Positions 7,761-16,414 of a DNA stretch of 45,292 bases are shown here, one piece after another (within the stretch, counting starts at the first letter, position 1; each line of letters opens with the position of its first letter). The position numbers and the translations under genes were made by a program. The notes beneath the pieces were generated by a model. The model was not told where the DNA came from, made no database searches, and saw only the letters and a list, made by a program, of their open reading frames with translations. The DNA is from JAKSSE01 sp045597645. Its GTDB lineage: Bacteria > Bacillota > Clostridia > Lachnospirales > Lachnospiraceae. The stretch is taken from contig JAZLKM010000068.1 in assembly GCA_045597645.1 (NCBI GenBank), positions 1-45,292 on the forward strand, in the 5' to 3' direction.

Positions 7761-8645
7761 ATGGCTATATTTAAAGGGGCAGCAGTAGCGATAGTTACAC
7801 CAATGAATGCAGATCAGACGGTGAACTATGACAAACTCGAAGAATTGATAAACTGGCAAATATCAGAGGGGACAGATGCAATCGTAATTGCAGGTACTAC
7901 TGGTGAGAGCTCAACCCTTTCGATGGCTGAGCATAGAGCTGTAATTAAGTTTGCTGTAGAGAAGGTTAACCACAGAGTTCCAGTTATAGCAGGTACAGGT
8001 TCTAATGCTACAAGGACTGCAATTCAGCTTACCTGCGAGGCTGAGGAGGATGGAGCCGATGCAGCACTCATCGTTTCTCCGTATTATAATAAGGCTACAC
8101 AGCATGGACTCTACTCTCATTATTCAATGATTGCAGCAGAGACTAAGCTTCCAATTATTCTATATAACGTTCCAGGTCGCACAGGCTGCAACATCATGCC
8201 TGAGACAGTTGCGAAGCTGGTGAAGGATGTCCCGAACATCGTAGGTCTAAAGGATGCAACTGGCAATCTGTCACAGGCGTCTAAGACCATGAAGCTTTGC
8301 GATGGCAAGCTTGAAATGTACTCAGGAGAGGATGGACTCATTCTTCCGTTGCTTTCAATAGGCGGTATAGGAGTTATTTCTGTATTGAGTAACATTGCTC
8401 CAAAGAATACACATGATTTGGTTGCAAGCTTTTTGGCTGGTGATGTTGAGCGCGCTAGACAGCTTCAGCTGGATGCGCTTGAGCTTGTAGATGCATTATT
8501 CTGTGAAGTTAATCCTATTCCAGTTAAGGCAGCGCTTAATCTCATGGGCAAGAATGTGGGAGGCCTCCGCGCTCCTCTTGAGGAGATGCAGCCAGATTCA
8601 TTGGCAAGACTAGAAAAGGCAATGAAGGATTACGGACTTATCTAG
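7761..8645 (+). CDS. dapA: 4-hydroxy-tetrahydrodipicolinate synthase
   Basis: DapA condenses pyruvate with aspartate semialdehyde, the first step committed to lysine and diaminopimelate. The protein has 294 residues, the normal length. It shows the GTTGE motif, the catalytic tyrosine in ILYNVPGRT, and the Schiff-base lysine in IVGLKDATG, all in a TIM barrel. The ATG is preceded by AGGAGG. dapB follows 10 bases later, and the only preceding spacer is the 14 bases after cobO, so no lysine riboswitch fits in front of dapA. Confidence 0.97.
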   Translation: MAIFKGAAVAIVTPMNADQTVNYDKLEELINWQISEGTDAIVIAGTTGESSTLSMAEHRAVIKFAVEKVNHRVPVIAGTGSNATRTAIQLTCEAEEDGADAALIVSPYYNKATQHGLYSHYSMIAAETKLPIILYNVPGRTGCNIMPETVAKLVKDVPNIVGLKDATGNLSQASKTMKLCDGKLEMYSGEDGLILPLLSIGGIGVISVLSNIAPKNTHDLVASFLAGDVERARQLQLDALELVDALFCEVNPIPVKAALNLMGKNVGGLRAPLEEMQPDSLARLEKAMKDYGLI

Positions 8646-8655
8646 GAGAGATACT

Positions 8656-9426
8656 ATGACTAGAATATTGATGCATGGAGCCTGTGGACGCATGGGCGGT
8701 GTTATTACAGATATATGTAGTTCAGACGAAAATGCACAGATTGTGGCAGGAGTGGATGTTAATAATGCAATATCACGTCCATACCCAGTGTACGCTTCTC
8801 TAAATGATGTAAAGGAAGAATATGACGTGATCATTGACTTTGCTCACTTTAGTGCAGTGGACAGCTTGCTTGACTATTGCACAGAAAATAAAGTTCCTGT
8901 TGTTCTATGCACCACAGGACTTACACCCGAGCAGCTGGAGAAGGCACGAGCTGCGTCAGAGAAGACAGCAGTGCTTAGATCAGCGAACATGTCACTTGGA
9001 ATTAATACACTTTTGGATATATTGAAAAAAGCCACTGAGGTATTTGCTGATGCAGGTTATGACGTGGAAATAGTGGAGAAGCATCACAATCAGAAACTGG
9101 ATGCTCCGAGCGGAACAGCTCTTGCGTTAGCAGACGCTGTAAATGAAGCTGCGGACGGCAGATATCACTATGTGTATGACAGATCACAAGTACGTCAGAA
9201 AAGAGATAGCAAGGAAATAGGTATCTCTGCAGTTAGAGGCGGTACAATAGTGGGAGATCACGATGTGATTTTTGCGGGCACTGATGAAGTGATTACTTTC
9301 AGCCACACTGCATATTCAAAAGCAGTATTCGCAAAGGGTGCTGTGGAAGCAGCGAAGTTCTTGGCAGATAAGCCTGCTGGACATTATGACATGCGTGATG
9401 TCATTGCAGCAAGCTCATCTAAATAA
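8656..9426 (+). CDS. dapB: 4-hydroxy-tetrahydrodipicolinate reductase
   Basis: DapB reduces the DapA product with NAD(P)H. The 256-residue protein has the N-terminal dinucleotide-binding motif GACGRMGGVI and the family signature EKHHNQKLDAPSGTA with its catalytic histidine and lysine. The start at 8656 follows TAGGAGAGA, 10 bases after the dapA stop. The last 43 bases overlap, on the opposite strand, the end of the hydrolase gene 9384-10064. The terminator at 9494-9522 lies inside that opposing gene. Together with dapL at 31743 this gives a DapL-type lysine pathway. Confidence 0.97.
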   Translation: MTRILMHGACGRMGGVITDICSSDENAQIVAGVDVNNAISRPYPVYASLNDVKEEYDVIIDFAHFSAVDSLLDYCTENKVPVVLCTTGLTPEQLEKARAASEKTAVLRSANMSLGINTLLDILKKATEVFADAGYDVEIVEKHHNQKLDAPSGTALALADAVNEAADGRYHYVYDRSQVRQKRDSKEIGISAVRGGTIVGDHDVIFAGTDEVITFSHTAYSKAVFAKGAVEAAKFLADKPAGHYDMRDVIAASSSK

Positions 9427-10064
9427 GGTTTCATCTTGAGATAGCTGGTGGGGTAGCTTCCATGATCCTCACCTGCGAGAATATAGAGCTTAGAGCCGGA
9501 GATTCCTCCGGCTATTTTTTTTGTTTCTTCAGGACGAATCAGATCATTTTCGCCAGCCATTACAATAGTAGGGCATGAGATGTGCGATAAATCTGATGAG
9601 GTGATCTGTGGCTCAGAATATAGAAGCTTAGTCAATGGATTGACCTTGGCTTTTTTATTAGCTTTTTTTAGAAGCTTATATTCTTTTTTTATTACTCCTT
9701 CAGGAGTAAGATTACCTCCACATAAGATTAGACCGCCAAAGAGCTCGGGGCGTTTGCTGGCTGCAAGCATAGCGGTAATAGCACCGTCGCTAAAGCCAAG
9801 CACAAGTGGCTGCTTAAGCCCAAGCGCTTCAATTAGCAAAATAAGATCAGTGGCGAAATCGCGGTAGTGATATTCTGAAGGTGTAGCACTCTGACCATGA
9901 CCGCGGGTATCGGGAGCTATAATGTCATATTCGTCGCTTAAGCCGGCAGAAAGCTCGTCAAATATAGAGTGACTTTCGCCGTTGCCATGCAACAAAAGAA
10001 GAGGGCGTTGGCCCTCTCCAGTTCTTTCGTAATAAATTATCTGTCCGTTTAATTGTATATACAT
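9384..10064 (-). CDS. Alpha/beta hydrolase
   Basis: A 226-residue alpha/beta hydrolase: HGNGES oxyanion region near residue 26, D-T-R-G-H-G-Q-S following strand 4, nucleophile elbow GFSDG, and the acid/histidine pair in AGENDLI and AGEDHGSY. There is no signal peptide. The minus-strand ATG lies 5 bases after the stop of the diguanylate cyclase gene, so the two form an operon. The final 43 bases are antisense to the end of dapB, and the codons for the segment around KKIAGGISGS (nt 9494-9522) also encode the plus-strand dapB terminator. Substrate unknown. Confidence 0.88.
   Translation of the reverse strand: MYIQLNGQIIYYERTGEGQRPLLLLHGNGESHSIFDELSAGLSDEYDIIAPDTRGHGQSATPSEYHYRDFATDLILLIEALGLKQPLVLGFSDGAITAMLAASKRPELFGGLILCGGNLTPEGVIKKEYKLLKKANKKAKVNPLTKLLYSEPQITSSDLSHISCPTIVMAGENDLIRPEETKKIAGGISGSKLYILAGEDHGSYPTSYLKMKPYLDELAAMTSRMS
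9494..9522 (+). terminator. dapB terminator lying inside the opposing hydrolase gene
   Basis: AGCCGGAG (9494-9501) and CTCCGGCT (9506-9513) form a perfect 8-bp stem with loop ATTC, followed by A and eight T (9515-9522). It lies 68 bases past the dapB stop, oriented for the cobO-dapA-dapB operon, yet within the coding region of the minus-strand hydrolase. Confidence 0.9.
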
Positions 10065-10069
10065 ATTGC

Positions 10070-12292
10070 CTATTTATAGAAGTTGTATCTAGCCTTACCC
10101 TTGCTCTTAGAAAGGTATAGAGCGTTGTCTGCCTTACGATATAGATTCTCATACAAGCTATCGCTAGGCTCATTAATGCTATCAGTCGTTACAATACCTA
10201 TTGAAATAGTGACACCTTCAGGTAGGCATTCGTCAAGAAGTATTCCTTTAAAATTATCTATGATTGACTGAGCAATCTCGGCTAGGATGTTAATCTTTAC
10301 GGTGCTAGGCACGAATACAGAGAACTCGTCACCGCCCATACGGCATGTGTAAATGTTTCTTCCATCAAGAGCAAGCAAAGCCTTGCCGACAGCCTGAAGC
10401 ACCTTATCACCCACGTCGTGTCCGTAGTTATCATTAACATGCTTGAAATTATCTACGTCTATCATCATAAGGCTTCCCACATTCTGATGTGAGAAGAACT
10501 CATTGATTCGCTCAATGTAATAGCTTCTGGTGCTCAGTCCGGTGAGGGCGTCTGTACTTGCCTTACTCTTAGCGGCTTGCACCTCTTCCTCGTGGAAGGT
10601 AACATCCTCGGCAGAAATGATATATCCCTGTATATAAGAAGCCTTAGTCAGAGGCTCTGAGTGCAGCTCATATATATGATCACCAGAGACGAATTTTTTC
10701 CTTATGGCGTCTGACAATGATTCAAACGGCACGCGGAAAAGGCTGTTGAAGCTCATATTAAGAGATATATTTGGGAATATCTCTGATGCTAAGTCATTGA
10801 AGTATGCAATGTTCTGGAATTTATTAAGAATAATTACTCCTCGGTTATTGCTGTTGAGAAGTGACTGCGTAGCAACATGTATTGGATCTAGAGAGCCGTA
10901 ACGTAGGAGAGCTATAAGCTCACAGCATCCTCCGACCACCAGAGCGGTAGATAAAGGTGCAAAGTTACCAGTCGCTCCAGCAAACTTAAGAATCATTGCA
11001 AGTACAGGGAAAAAGAATCCAAACGCAAGCCAGAATGCACGCTTACGTTCTGCTCCCTCACTATTTCGCAGCGTTCTCAATATATGTATGAACTGGTATA
11101 TCTCAAGGGCTGCTACATACAAGCAGAAGCTGTAAAATGCAGGACCGTAGGACAACTCAACTATAGGGAAGCTACCACTTCGTGTAACATGCATAGAAGT
11201 ATAGAAGAAGTTATTCCTGCCAATAGTAGCCACAAATGATACCAGGGTAACAGTGATGATTACCTGAATTACATATATGAAAAATGGCACTGTCTTGGCT
11301 GTAAACTCAGCGATGAACCAAGTGAGGAACAGCAGTACCAGGCAAAGACCAAGATACTCAATCTTAATGGCGTTCTGAATACCCTGCAAGCTTTGAGAGG
11401 AAATCTCGAGGATATATCCGAAAATATATACTCCTGCAAAAGCCATCATCATCGTGATGCTCATGTATGCCTTTGTAGGCTGCTGTCTTAGCATATAAAG
11501 CATGGCAAGTATAAGCAGAATAATCAGGGCGGCATGATAAGAGCATAAGAGTCCGAAATAGCCTGATTTGCCAAAGATGATAGAAAAAACGAAGAGTACC
11601 AAATATTGAATCGGGCAAAGCACATAGTAAAATAGCTCAAAGAAAGGATTCTTGCCAGGCTTGCCAGTATACATCAAAAGAAGCGGTAGTGCCAACGCTC
11701 CAAGTATGTAGTAAGCGTTCTCGGTGGCATTCCAGTTTACAAGCACAGGGAAGGTATCATGCAAAAGCATAGATAAAAGCGCAGTTACGCCTGAGTAGCA
11801 GGCCAGTGCAACAGACACAAGGATGAATCTGACCTTGGTGGACTTAATATACCTCCAGATAAGCACAAGAGCAATCGCAATAATGGGCTTGGAACTGATA
11901 AAGAGCGAAACAATGCATATACCAATTGAACCAAAAATCTTTGCTGCTTTAGAAGCGTAAATGTAGTCACACAGTGACAGAACTACAAGTGCAAGCAACA
12001 GGTCAAACAATATACCCTGCTTGTAAACAGCAGTTTTTCTGTAAAGAAGAAAATATGGAGCGATGGATAATAGCCAAAAATCCAAGACACGGCGAACATA
12101 CTCACCTGATGACGAGGTATGCTTATAGCCCTCGGCGATGAAAAAGGTAGAAATGACCATAGCAAAAGCACCGGACGCTCTGGCTACATCATAGACGACG
12201 CCGTCCTGCCCCAGTACTCCCGATACGATACCTTCAATTATTAAAAATACAAATGCTATATTAGCATAATTGGATTTATTTAATAACTTCAT
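10070..12292 (-). CDS. Membrane diguanylate cyclase with TraX-like and 7TM sensor regions
   Basis: A 740-residue protein. Residues about 15-245 resemble a TraX-family membrane domain (AEGYKHTSSSGEYVRRVLDF; FFELFYYVLCPIQYLVLF near its end). About 250-450 is a second set of seven or so membrane helices like the N-terminal 7TM region of some histidine kinases. About 460-570 looks like a PAS domain, and 575-740 is a GGDEF domain with intact GGDEF at 653-657. The RxxD inhibitory site expected just before it reads RNIY, so product feedback at that site is probably absent. It should make cyclic di-GMP from two GTP in response to an unknown signal. It leads an operon with the hydrolase. Domain limits are judged by eye. 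Confidence 0.85.
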   Translation of the reverse strand: MKLLNKSNYANIAFVFLIIEGIVSGVLGQDGVVYDVARASGAFAMVISTFFIAEGYKHTSSSGEYVRRVLDFWLLSIAPYFLLYRKTAVYKQGILFDLLLALVVLSLCDYIYASKAAKIFGSIGICIVSLFISSKPIIAIALVLIWRYIKSTKVRFILVSVALACYSGVTALLSMLLHDTFPVLVNWNATENAYYILGALALPLLLMYTGKPGKNPFFELFYYVLCPIQYLVLFVFSIIFGKSGYFGLLCSYHAALIILLILAMLYMLRQQPTKAYMSITMMMAFAGVYIFGYILEISSQSLQGIQNAIKIEYLGLCLVLLFLTWFIAEFTAKTVPFFIYVIQVIITVTLVSFVATIGRNNFFYTSMHVTRSGSFPIVELSYGPAFYSFCLYVAALEIYQFIHILRTLRNSEGAERKRAFWLAFGFFFPVLAMILKFAGATGNFAPLSTALVVGGCCELIALLRYGSLDPIHVATQSLLNSNNRGVIILNKFQNIAYFNDLASEIFPNISLNMSFNSLFRVPFESLSDAIRKKFVSGDHIYELHSEPLTKASYIQGYIISAEDVTFHEEEVQAAKSKASTDALTGLSTRSYYIERINEFFSHQNVGSLMMIDVDNFKHVNDNYGHDVGDKVLQAVGKALLALDGRNIYTCRMGGDEFSVFVPSTVKINILAEIAQSIIDNFKGILLDECLPEGVTISIGIVTTDSINEPSDSLYENLYRKADNALYLSKSKGKARYNFYK

Positions 12293-12371
12293 TGCCCCTC
12301 AAACGTAATTATGTACATAGTTTACACAATACTATAGCTGATTTTAGCACAGTAGGCCAAAAAAAACCACA

Positions 12372-12399
12372 AAAAAAACTCGCAAAGGCGAGTTTTTTT
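12372..12399 (-). terminator. Bidirectional terminator downstream of the FakA-like gene
   Basis: ACTCGC (12378-12383), loop AAAG, GCGAGT (12388-12393), flanked by eight A on the left and seven T on the right. Read on the minus strand it ends transcription of the 12425-12676 gene before the cyclase gene begins. Confidence 0.85.
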
Positions 12400-12424
12400 G
12401 TCTAAATATCTAATGGATTGAGTA

Positions 12425-12676
12425 TTAACCCTGCAGGCCTCTTGACTGGCGGTCCATATCCTCGACTACAATGTCATAAATCTCGCCAAGAGTCGAGCAA
12501 TATTCAAGAAGCTTCCATGGCTCGTTGGTGTGAAAATGGATTTTGATAAGGTCCTCATCGCCTACAGCCAGGAGACAGTCACCCGCGAAGTTCTCAGTGA
12601 TGTAGTCATTGATCTCGTCCTCATCCAAATCGGTTCCTTCGATGAGAAGCTGCGTATCGTATTTGAATTCAAGCAT
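12425..12676 (-). CDS. Small protein of the FakA/DAK-like C-terminal domain family
   Basis: An 83-residue protein that resembles only one domain of larger fatty-acid kinase FakA (YloV-type) proteins: YDTQLLIEG at the start, GDCLLAVGDEDLIKIHFHTNEPW in the middle, and VEDMDRQSRG at the end. In FakA this domain follows the kinase domain; here no kinase domain is present and the frame is complete, with AAAGGAGC before the ATG and a terminator after the stop. It therefore looks like a free-standing domain rather than a broken gene. A DegV (FakB-like) protein is encoded at 32997, but not next to it. A TATAAT-like -10 lies about 30 bases upstream (12711-12706), without a convincing -35. Function unknown. 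Confidence 0.75.
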   Translation of the reverse strand: MLEFKYDTQLLIEGTDLDEDEINDYITENFAGDCLLAVGDEDLIKIHFHTNEPWKLLEYCSTLGEIYDIVVEDMDRQSRGLQG

Positions 12677-12762
12677 TTTTTTGCTCCTTTCATATGAATT
12701 ACTTCATTATAATACCAATTTTTCCCTTTAATGAAAAGGAAAAAAGTAGTAAAGTATATCCT

Positions 12763-13434
12763 ATGATAGCGAATTCTAAGCAATTGAGAAGAAAAGTGGA
12801 AAAAAACAGCAGAAAAATAAAAAAATCCGGTAGCTCTAGGAGTGTTGTGCTGTCATTGGTGTGTATCATTCTGGTGGGCCTGGGTGGAATATATAACTAT
12901 CAGAAAAGGAGCGACATTTCGGAGCGCACTAATACATCACAGGCAGATGTCTATGATGATTATGAGAAGGCGCAGCTGGTGCGCGTAGTGGATGGCGATA
13001 CTGTCATCGTGAAGCTGTCTGGAGATAGAATCAGAATTAGAATGATTGGAATCGATACCCCGGAGTCGGTGGCTGAGGATGAGAAGCGCAATAACGAATA
13101 TGGTGTAATGGCATCTGACCACACCAAAGAGTTGCTGAGTAATGTAGAGTATTTGTATTTGACTTTTGGCCCGGAACGAGAGGACCAGTATGGCCGTACG
13201 CTGGCATATGTGTGGCTTAGTGAGCCGACGGCAGACCAGGTGAACCTCATATCTGAGCCAGTAGACATGCTTAACTATATTATATTAAGAGATGGCTATG
13301 GATACCATGTGGAGTATAAGCCCAATGTTGAATACGCTGATTTCTTCACAGACACAGTGGATAATGCCAAGAAAAACAGTACAGGCTTGTGGCAGTACGA
13401 TGAATTTGCCAAGCTGTGGGACAGACGTAAATAG
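12763..13434 (+). CDS. Membrane-anchored thermonuclease (SNase-like)
   Basis: A Staphylococcal-nuclease-like protein of 223 residues: a basic N-terminus (KQLRRKVEKNSRKIKK), one membrane segment (about 26-46), then the OB-fold nuclease. Catalytic features are the DGDT motif, the arginine-rich RIRIRMIGIDTPE segment, and the EDQYGRTLAYVW segment. An in-frame ATG at 12694 would add 23 residues, but it sits only 18 bases from the divergent gene's start and has no ribosome binding site, so I prefer 12763, although its own site is also weak. It should cut exposed nucleic acid at the cell surface. recJ follows after 11 bases. Confidence 0.85.
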   Translation: MIANSKQLRRKVEKNSRKIKKSGSSRSVVLSLVCIILVGLGGIYNYQKRSDISERTNTSQADVYDDYEKAQLVRVVDGDTVIVKLSGDRIRIRMIGIDTPESVAEDEKRNNEYGVMASDHTKELLSNVEYLYLTFGPEREDQYGRTLAYVWLSEPTADQVNLISEPVDMLNYIILRDGYGYHVEYKPNVEYADFFTDTVDNAKKNSTGLWQYDEFAKLWDRRK

Positions 13435-13445
13435 TTTACAACGCT

Positions 13446-15203
13446 ATGGAAAAATGGATTTTGTACAACAAAAAAGCCGACTTTAAGGGTCTTGGCGAGA
13501 AATTTAACGTGGACCCGTTGGTAATAAAAATATTGGTTAACAGGGGCACCACAACAGAAGATGAGATAGCAGATTTCTTGTCAAAAAGCGACATGCCACC
13601 TTCCGGCACTGGTGACCTTTATGGCATGGAAGCAGCTGCCGAGCTGATCTCCGGAAAGATAGACTCTGGTAGGAAGATTCGAGTAATTGGAGACTATGAT
13701 ATAGATGGTGTCTGTGCCACGGTAATATTGCATAAAGGGCTTACCTTGCTTGGTGCTGATGCGGACTATGTGGTGCCGCATAGAATCAGTGATGGATATG
13801 GAATTAACATCACCATGGTGGAAAGCGCTGCAGAGGATGGTATTGACACGATAGTGACCTGCGATAATGGGATTGCGGCATCAAAGGAAGCTAAAAGAGC
13901 CAGGGAACTTGGGATGACCATGGTTGTGACAGACCATCATGAGGTGCCTTACGTACAGGAAGGCGACAGTAAGATATGGCAGCTGCCTGAGGCTGATGTG
14001 GTGGTGGACCCAAAGCAAGAGGCTGATACAACCGAATTTAAAGATATATGCGGAGCAGTGGTAGCGCTTAGGCTGATGGAGAGAATCTGGCAGCTAAGAG
14101 GAAAAGATTTAAAAGAGGTACCATACTTTTATGAGTTAGGTGCGTTCGCAACGATAGGTGATGTAATGCCCATCGTGAAATATAATCGAGCTTTGGTTAA
14201 GTGGGGATTAAAATCCATGGCAGGCACTGGTAATATCGGCCTGGCAGCACTTATCAGACAGACTCAGATTGACCCAAATGCACTGGCGTGCTTCCACATT
14301 GGATTCGTGCTAGGTCCGTGCATCAATGCGGGAGGACGTCTTGACACGGCGCAAAAGTCTGTAGAGCTTTTGGAGACATCTGATCCGATGGTGGCCTCAG
14401 ATATTGCTGCGCAGTTAGTTAGCATAAATGCAGAGCGAAAGGACTTGACAGCTCAGGGCACAAAGCAGGGGCTTGAGCAAGCGGAAAAGTACGACGAGGA
14501 TCGAATACTCGTCATACATTTGCCCGAGCTTCATGAGAGCCTGGCAGGACTTGTGGCAGGTCGAATCAGAGAGCAGACCCACAAACCTACATTGGTTATC
14601 ACCAACGCGGAGGAAGGCTCGAAGGGCAGCGGCAGATCTATTCCTGCATATTCAATGTTTGATGAAATGTCGGCTTGCAAGGACCTCTTCACTAAGTTTG
14701 GAGGACATCCGATGGCCTGCGGGCTATCTCTTCCTACGGAAAATATTAATATATTTAGACAGCGCATCAATGAACTGTGCACGCTGACGGATGAAGATAT
14801 GAAGGAAGTGGTGTACATAGATGCAAGCATGCCATTTTCCTATGTGACAGAGGGCCTTATAAATCAGCTGCATGATTGTCTCGAGCCAACCGGCAACGGT
14901 AATGCTAAGCCAATATTTGCACAGAAGGATGTCAAAATCATTGACGCCAAAAAGCTCGGAGCATCAGGCAGGGCACTGAAGCTCACAGCTATAGATGACA
15001 ATTATAGGAATTACACTCTGATGTATTTTGGGGATTGTGAGCTATTTCTGGATTACTATAGAGAAAAATATGGCAGACAACAGGTGGAGATGCTTTTGAG
15101 GGGCAGCAACAGTGACATCACAATGACAGTCACATACAGCCCGCAGATTAACGAATACAAAGGAAGAAAAAGCATACAGTTCATTATTGACCATTATCAA
15201 TAG
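13446..15203 (+). CDS. recJ: Single-stranded-DNA-specific exonuclease RecJ
   Basis: A DHH-superfamily phosphoesterase of 585 residues, typical for RecJ. The first metal-binding motif is GDYDIDG (82-88), the second includes TCDNG (138-142), and the DHH motif is TDHHE (162-166). The DHHA1 glycine motif GGHPMACG is at 419-426, and an OB-like C-terminal domain follows. RecJ degrades single strands 5'-3' in recombination and repair. The start is only 11 bases after the nuclease stop and lacks a strong ribosome binding site, so translation may be coupled. Two nucleases in a row suggest shared expression. Confidence 0.93.
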   Translation: MEKWILYNKKADFKGLGEKFNVDPLVIKILVNRGTTTEDEIADFLSKSDMPPSGTGDLYGMEAAAELISGKIDSGRKIRVIGDYDIDGVCATVILHKGLTLLGADADYVVPHRISDGYGINITMVESAAEDGIDTIVTCDNGIAASKEAKRARELGMTMVVTDHHEVPYVQEGDSKIWQLPEADVVVDPKQEADTTEFKDICGAVVALRLMERIWQLRGKDLKEVPYFYELGAFATIGDVMPIVKYNRALVKWGLKSMAGTGNIGLAALIRQTQIDPNALACFHIGFVLGPCINAGGRLDTAQKSVELLETSDPMVASDIAAQLVSINAERKDLTAQGTKQGLEQAEKYDEDRILVIHLPELHESLAGLVAGRIREQTHKPTLVITNAEEGSKGSGRSIPAYSMFDEMSACKDLFTKFGGHPMACGLSLPTENINIFRQRINELCTLTDEDMKEVVYIDASMPFSYVTEGLINQLHDCLEPTGNGNAKPIFAQKDVKIIDAKKLGASGRALKLTAIDDNYRNYTLMYFGDCELFLDYYREKYGRQQVEMLLRGSNSDITMTVTYSPQINEYKGRKSIQFIIDHYQ

Positions 15204-15215
15204 GAGGCGGGCAAT

Positions 15216-16394
15216 ATGAAGCACATTTTATTAGTGGATGACAATCTGGTGAGCTTGAAGCAGGCTCAGTCACTATTGGCTGACACCTATAAGGTGAGCA
15301 TGGTGAAATCAGGTGAACAGGCATTGGCGTTTTTGGCTAAGATAGAGCCGGATTTAATCCTTTTAGACATTGAGATGCCTGGCATGGATGGATATGAGAC
15401 CATTGCCGCCATTAGAGAAAACGAGGATTGGCGCAAGATACCGGTTATTTTCCTGACAGGTAATATAGGAAATGAAACTGAAATCAAGTGCTTTGAGGCG
15501 GGGGCAGTGGATTATATCACAAAGCCGTTCTCGAAGGAGGTGGCGCTGCACCGAATCAGTCTTCATCTCGACCTCTATGCTTATAGACAGCAGCTTGAGC
15601 AGATGGTAGAGGAGCGTACCAAGGAGCTGATAGAGGCACATAAGCAGCAGGAAAAGGTGAATGCTGAGCTGTCTGTCGCTACGGATATCCAGCTGTCTAT
15701 GCTGCCGCATATGACGAGCACCCTGGAGGACAGAGCGGAGTTTGACCTTTTTGCATCCTGCGAGACAGCCAAGGAGGTAGGCGGTGACTTCTACGATTAC
15801 AGGCTTCTCGATGATGACCATCTGATGGTGCTCATCGCAGATGTCTGCGGAAAAGGAGTACCGGCAGCGCTGTTTATGGCAAGGGTTATCACTACAATTT
15901 CGGCAATCTCGAGGTCGGAACATGAAGCTGCCAGGATAATGAAGGCTACTAACGATCTGGTGAGCGAGAATAATGATGAGGACTATTTCACAACTGCATT
16001 TATAGGTATCCTTGAGATATCTACAGGCAAGTTCTCATATTGCAGCGCGGGGCATAATCCACCGTTGTTGCATAAGTCAGGCGGAGATGTGACTCTGATA
16101 GAGGGCCAGGCGAACATGGCTCTGGGTGGTTTTGGAGGACTTCCATATAGCGAGCAGAGTATAACGCTAAATCATGGGGACCAGATACTTCTATATACTG
16201 ACGGAGTGGACGAAGCCATGGATAAGGACGGCAATCAGTATGGACTGGACAGACTTACAAGCAAAGTGCAGTCACTGTCGTCTGATACTGATGCGAAGTC
16301 ACTGCTCCAGGCTGTAAGGCAGGATGTGGCTTTGTTTGTGCAGGACTTTGAACAGTCTGATGACATAACGATGTTGGGGTTGATTTATAAATAA
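15216..16394 (+). CDS. Response regulator with PP2C-type (SpoIIE/RsbU) phosphatase output
   Basis: 392 residues: a receiver domain (1-120) with the acidic pair D8/D9, phospho-acceptor D51 (LLLDIEMPG), a conserved threonine in FLTGN and lysine in KPF. A coiled-coil linker with a signalling-helix look follows (about 125-165), then a PP2C-type serine phosphatase (about 170-392) with the metal-binding aspartates in GGDFYDY, DVCGKG, YTDGVDEA and SDDITML. Such proteins dephosphorylate anti-sigma-factor antagonists or similar STAS proteins when the receiver is phosphorylated. No histidine kinase, anti-sigma factor or STAS protein is nearby. AGGAGG precedes the ATG. Confidence 0.93.
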   Translation: MKHILLVDDNLVSLKQAQSLLADTYKVSMVKSGEQALAFLAKIEPDLILLDIEMPGMDGYETIAAIRENEDWRKIPVIFLTGNIGNETEIKCFEAGAVDYITKPFSKEVALHRISLHLDLYAYRQQLEQMVEERTKELIEAHKQQEKVNAELSVATDIQLSMLPHMTSTLEDRAEFDLFASCETAKEVGGDFYDYRLLDDDHLMVLIADVCGKGVPAALFMARVITTISAISRSEHEAARIMKATNDLVSENNDEDYFTTAFIGILEISTGKFSYCSAGHNPPLLHKSGGDVTLIEGQANMALGGFGGLPYSEQSITLNHGDQILLYTDGVDEAMDKDGNQYGLDRLTSKVQSLSSDTDAKSLLQAVRQDVALFVQDFEQSDDITMLGLIYK

Positions 16395-16414
16395 ATAATA
16401 GGGGGTTAATAAAA

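Noticed and set aside
12677..12762. Clear divergent promoter pair between the FakA-like gene and the thermonuclease
   Set aside because: A TATAAT is present on both strands near 12706-12713, but no convincing -35 at proper spacing on either.
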